This document shows, one piece after another, positions 10,986-13,858 of a stretch of 13,858 nucleotides of DNA. The stretch's first letter is position 1, and each line of letters starts with the position of its first letter. The position numbers and the translations under genes were made by a program. This DNA comes from an uncultured Prevotella sp. (GTDB lineage: Bacteria; Bacteroidota; Bacteroidia; Bacteroidales; Bacteroidaceae). The notes below the pieces were generated by a model. The model saw only the letters and a program-made list of their open reading frames with translations. It made no database searches and was not told the DNA's origin. The stretch spans positions 1 through 13,858 of the forward strand of contig UQPD01000062.1 of the NCBI GenBank assembly GCA_900542795.1, in the 5' to 3' direction.

Positions 10986-11723
10986 TCATTTTACTTTCAA
11001 CCGTCTCCACAACCAATGTGGCACAAGGCTCCACAAGGCTGTGAGTATGCGCCAACGACGATTGATAACGATTACACTTTTTTGTGCATATAAGGCCTTA
11101 ACTATGGCACGAGCTACGGGAGCTACTTGCATCAATAGGGGATAGTTGCCGTCTTCGCCCAACAAGGGGGTACGCACAAAACCTGGACGCACGTCGGTAA
11201 AGTGAATGTTGAGTCCACGCATGTGCGACAACTGTGCAAGCGACTCAATGTAGGTGTTTTGCAATGCCTTAGTGGCTGAATAGGCTGGAGCCAAACCTAA
11301 ACCACGTGTTCCAGCTATTGAGGATATAACGGCTAAATGTCCATCTCCTTGCGAAGCAAAATAGCGGTAGGCAGCTCCTACCATACGCGTAAAGCCTAAG
11401 GCATTGGTTCGCATGGTTTGCAACTCTATGTCTGACTGCAACTGGGGATTTTGGCTGCCCACACCCGAAGCATGAAAATATAAATCCATGCCTCCTATTT
11501 GTGCTATTAACTGCTGAAGCTGCACATCGGCTTGCGCATCGGTTACATCGATACGGGCAGTAACTACACGCGATGGGGCTAATTGCTTAAGCACTTCGAG
11601 TGGTTCGGTGCGACGTGCAGCTAAAGCCAAAGTCCAACCATCGACTATGAGCAAACGGGCAACTTCATAACCTATACCTGATGAAGCACCTACAATTACG
11701 GCACGTCCTATTCTTTTCTTCAT
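10986..11723 (-). CDS. Short-chain dehydrogenase/reductase (SDR)
   Basis: A 245-residue classical SDR that should oxidise or reduce a hydroxyl/keto group using NAD(P)H. It shows the cofactor motif GASSGIG (12-18), Asp59 for adenine contact, an HASGVG in place of the usual NAGxG (84-89), catalytic Asn107, Ser134/135, Tyr148 and Lys152 (YSATK), and VRPGFVRTP after the active site. The Arg37-Arg38 pair after the second strand suggests NADPH preference (inference). The C-terminus is hydrophobic and basic (WRILTALWSLVPHWLWRRL), which could bind the membrane. The substrate cannot be read from sequence. It begins 21 nt after the patatin-like gene and is last in the unit before the terminator. Confidence 0.9.
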   Translation of the reverse strand: MKKRIGRAVIVGASSGIGYEVARLLIVDGWTLALAARRTEPLEVLKQLAPSRVVTARIDVTDAQADVQLQQLIAQIGGMDLYFHASGVGSQNPQLQSDIELQTMRTNALGFTRMVGAAYRYFASQGDGHLAVISSIAGTRGLGLAPAYSATKALQNTYIESLAQLSHMRGLNIHFTDVRPGFVRTPLLGEDGNYPLLMQVAPVARAIVKALYAQKSVIVINRRWRILTALWSLVPHWLWRRLKVK

Positions 11724-11744
11724 ATACAGAATTGTAAGGCTCTT

Positions 11745-12629
11745 TTATGAGTGTTTCTTTTCATAACGGTCTATCGCCTTGAGTGTTTCTTCGTAACCTA
11801 TGCGAATAATATCGGAAGCATGGTCAAAGTCGAATACCCCAAAACGATTCATAGGGATGTTTACTGCTATATCGGGCGGTGTAAGCTTTTGTGCGAGCAC
11901 CGTGTGACGCTGAATTTGCAAGGCTATGGCAGATGATATAAGTGTCATGTAGTTGCTCGTTACCCGATCGGGGATGATGGCTTGAATCATACGCTTCATT
12001 GAGAGCAAACCACTTTCCTTGCGCTTTTGACGCTCTGCCTCACGCTTCACAACGATATCTTCGCTTGCAGGAGCACTCACATTAACCGACACCAAAATAT
12101 CGCCAGCATGACGTGGCACACGATTGAGTGGCAAAGGATTAACAATACCACCATCTATCAGCACATGATGAGCCACTTCTATTGGTTTGAGAACCGAGGG
12201 CATTGAAATGGATGAACGGATGGCACGCTCTATGCTACCCTTTGAAAACACTACTTCACGCTGTGTAACGAGGTCGGCTGCTATGGCACGAAAGGGTATG
12301 TCAAGTTTCTCAATGCGGGCATCGTTTACCATCGTGCCAATGGTATTCATTAGTTTTTCGCCCTTCATGACATACGATTTTGCCAATGATACATCTATAA
12401 GTGAAAGCACCTCGCGCTTGGTCAACTTACAAAACCACTCGGTTAACTCGTCTAACTTGCCTGTGCAATACACGCCCCCTACCAATGCCCCCATTGAGGC
12501 TCCTGCTACCGACGATATGCGATAACCACGTTCTTCGAGTGCTTTTATAGCTCCTACATGTGCATAGCCGCGTGCTCCACCACTCGACAACACAAGTGCC
12601 ACTCGCGCTTTTTCATTGTTATTTTCCAT
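11745..12629 (-). CDS. Patatin-like phospholipase (RssA/NTE type)
   Basis: A 294-residue acyl hydrolase with the Ser-Asp dyad of patatins: oxyanion-hole motif SGGARGYAHVG (16-26), nucleophile elbow GASMG with Ser45, and DGG with Asp159 (LIDGGIVNPLP). The ARGYAHVG start and overall length fit the bacterial NTE/RssA-like group; no signal peptide is present, so it probably acts in the cytoplasm or at the inner membrane on phospholipids or other acyl esters. The substrate is not known. The middle (about 195-215) is a basic, helix-like insert (KREAERQKRKESG). The ATG is 44 nt after the AraC-type gene and the stop 21 nt before the SDR gene, so all three probably share a transcript. Confidence 0.92.
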   Translation of the reverse strand: MENNNEKARVALVLSSGGARGYAHVGAIKALEERGYRISSVAGASMGALVGGVYCTGKLDELTEWFCKLTKREVLSLIDVSLAKSYVMKGEKLMNTIGTMVNDARIEKLDIPFRAIAADLVTQREVVFSKGSIERAIRSSISMPSVLKPIEVAHHVLIDGGIVNPLPLNRVPRHAGDILVSVNVSAPASEDIVVKREAERQKRKESGLLSMKRMIQAIIPDRVTSNYMTLISSAIALQIQRHTVLAQKLTPPDIAVNIPMNRFGVFDFDHASDIIRIGYEETLKAIDRYEKKHS

Positions 12630-12673
12630 TTTTCGCTTCAGTCTGCTACTATTGCTTTACTAAGGGGGTGTTT

Positions 12674-13585
12674 CTAAAAGTCTTTACCATTATCGCCTTT
12701 ACGGAAGTCGGAGGGTGAAATGCCTTCCACATTCTTAAAATATTTACCCAAAAAACTCTGGTTGGGGAAATTCATGTCTTGCGCAATTTCCTTAATTGAC
12801 AAGGTGGTGTGCTTCAATAGGTTTTTTATTTCTATTATCACCATTGTTGTTATCCATTGCCCAGCAGTTTTCCCACTTACTTGTTTCACCACTTCCGACA
12901 AATGTTTGGGCGTAAGACACATTTCGTTGCTATACCATTCCACACTACGCTCTTGCTTGAAGTGTTGTGAAAGCAAACGTATAAATTGGTCGAATATGGC
13001 ATACGCACGATTCTGCACACCTGATTGGTCGGGCTGTACACGTGCATCAAGCAAATTGCATATTTCAAAATAAAAGGCTCTAACGAGCGACACTGTGGCT
13101 TCGCGTGTGTAACGACCCGACATTTGCGAAAGTCTGCGACGAATAAGGTGATAACAATTTTCTAACCACTCACGTTCTTCGCTGTCCATCTTCAACACGG
13201 GGTTCTTCATCAAATAAAGCAGATAAGGCCACATCATGTTGAGACCAACAATGCAGTTTTGTGCGAATTGACGTGTCATCAAAAATGCTTTTGCATGGAA
13301 GTTACGGTCGGCATGCTCTTCCTGAATTATTTGTTCTCCAAACGATATGAACAAATCGCCTGCCTCCATATGTTGCTCGCGCCCACCAAGTGTAAAGGTT
13401 ACCTCTCCTTCGGTACACAACACAATGAGCAAAAAGCCTATTTGCATAGGAGCCTCAACAAGATTTTTCCACGAAATATCATCGAGCAAGGTTATTTCGT
13501 TTCCCAAACAACTCATACTACCCGACAAACTTAGCGTGTCGCCCATATGTAACGTGCGAATATCTGATGTGTGGTTTTGTTCCAT
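12674..13585 (-). CDS. AraC-family transcriptional regulator
   Basis: A 303-residue regulator. The N-terminal half (about 10-130) resembles a cupin-type sensor domain (FLLIVLCTEGEVTFTLGGRE, MEAGDLFISFGEQII). The C-terminal 90 residues are the double helix-turn-helix of AraC proteins: SVEWYSNEMCLTPKHLSEVV from 214, and SIKEIAQDMNFPNQSFLGKY from 263, followed by FKNVEGISPSDFRKG. The inducer is unknown. It is first in the unit with the patatin-like and SDR genes and is their obvious candidate regulator (inference). The upstream 218 bp up to the tRNA gene contain no clear TAnnTTTG box on the minus strand. Confidence 0.92.
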   Translation of the reverse strand: MEQNHTSDIRTLHMGDTLSLSGSMSCLGNEITLLDDISWKNLVEAPMQIGFLLIVLCTEGEVTFTLGGREQHMEAGDLFISFGEQIIQEEHADRNFHAKAFLMTRQFAQNCIVGLNMMWPYLLYLMKNPVLKMDSEEREWLENCYHLIRRRLSQMSGRYTREATVSLVRAFYFEICNLLDARVQPDQSGVQNRAYAIFDQFIRLLSQHFKQERSVEWYSNEMCLTPKHLSEVVKQVSGKTAGQWITTMVIIEIKNLLKHTTLSIKEIAQDMNFPNQSFLGKYFKNVEGISPSDFRKGDNGKDF

Positions 13586-13754
13586 TTTTTATAAGGTATA
13601 AAAAGATTACAACAAGCAGTAAATCTACTTTTCTGCATTTTGTGACGGAGAAGGCGCTCCAACACTTAGTCCGTTACAAATTTGTTCAATTTTGTGGAAT
13701 TATCCGCATTTTTAGATGAAAAATTGCATTTTTCTAAAAAAAATCGCAGAATAA

Positions 13755-13786
13755 TTTGGTGGAATAAAAAATATGCACTACTTTTG
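13755..13786 (+). promoter_or_regulatory. tRNA-Phe promoter
   Basis: TTTG at 13755-13758 and TACTTTTG at 13779-13786 are separated by 20 nt, an almost exact match to the Bacteroidota primary sigma-factor promoter. Transcription would start about 10 nt before the tRNA. Confidence 0.75.
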
Positions 13787-13803
13787 CACTCGCAAATCAG
13801 CAA

Positions 13804-13858
13804 GGTGCCATAGCTCAGTTGGTAGAGCAAAGGACTGAAAATCCTTGTGTCCCCGGTT
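13804..13858 (+). tRNA. tRNA-Phe (GAA), truncated by window end
   Basis: The acceptor 5' strand is GGTGCCA (13804-13810), followed by TA, a D arm GCTC...GAGC (13813-13828), an anticodon stem AAGGA/TCCTT with loop CTGAAAA and anticodon GAA (13837-13839), variable bases GTGTC, and the T-stem 5' strand CCCGG. The window ends at the start of the T loop, so the 3' part lies outside. Confidence 0.95.

Overview
The window reads as chromosome from a member of the Bacteroidales, most likely a Prevotella-like species. The grounds are the gene families present (DUF6242 lipoprotein, DUF6089 barrel, uppS-bamA-ompH order, DUF3791) and promoters of the Bacteroidota form TTTG-N19/20-TAnnTTTG, seen most clearly in front of the tRNA gene at the right end. 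No transposase, integrase, phage gene or CRISPR array is visible. Family assignments come from recognising motifs by eye, without database searches.

Left part (1-1694): a gene-poor, repeat-rich stretch. It holds one copy of a hairpin-bearing dispersed repeat, short minus-strand relics that look like a decayed type I restriction-modification locus (a fragment strongly resembling HsdS at 284-418 and an unassigned C-terminal fragment at 534-617), a pair of small minus-strand genes (79 aa DUF3791-like, 71 aa unknown), and a 212-bp near-palindrome.

Centre (1695-8020): a plus-strand envelope-biogenesis block. In order: DUF6242 lipoprotein, DUF6089 beta-barrel-like protein, uppS (undecaprenyl diphosphate synthase), bamA (outer-membrane protein insertase), a nested hairpin, and ompH/skp (periplasmic chaperone), closed by an intrinsic terminator at 8030-8072. 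These genes link lipid-carrier supply for cell-wall and surface polysaccharide with outer-membrane protein assembly.

Accessory stretch (8021-10354): a four-unit 33-bp tandem array, a good promoter leading into a 15-codon stub, the second (inverted) copy of the dispersed hairpin repeat, two TTCGGAAC palindromes around the promoter of a lone ATPase gene (Walker ATPase, winged helix, nuclease-like C-terminal domain), and then a TAAGTATTA repeat block. This is the least ordinary part of the window.

Right part (10355-13858): a plus-strand SRPBCC-like gene; a minus-strand unit of AraC-type regulator, patatin-like lipase and short-chain dehydrogenase ending at a terminator at 10910-10956; and the 5' part of a tRNA-Phe (GAA) gene cut by the window end.
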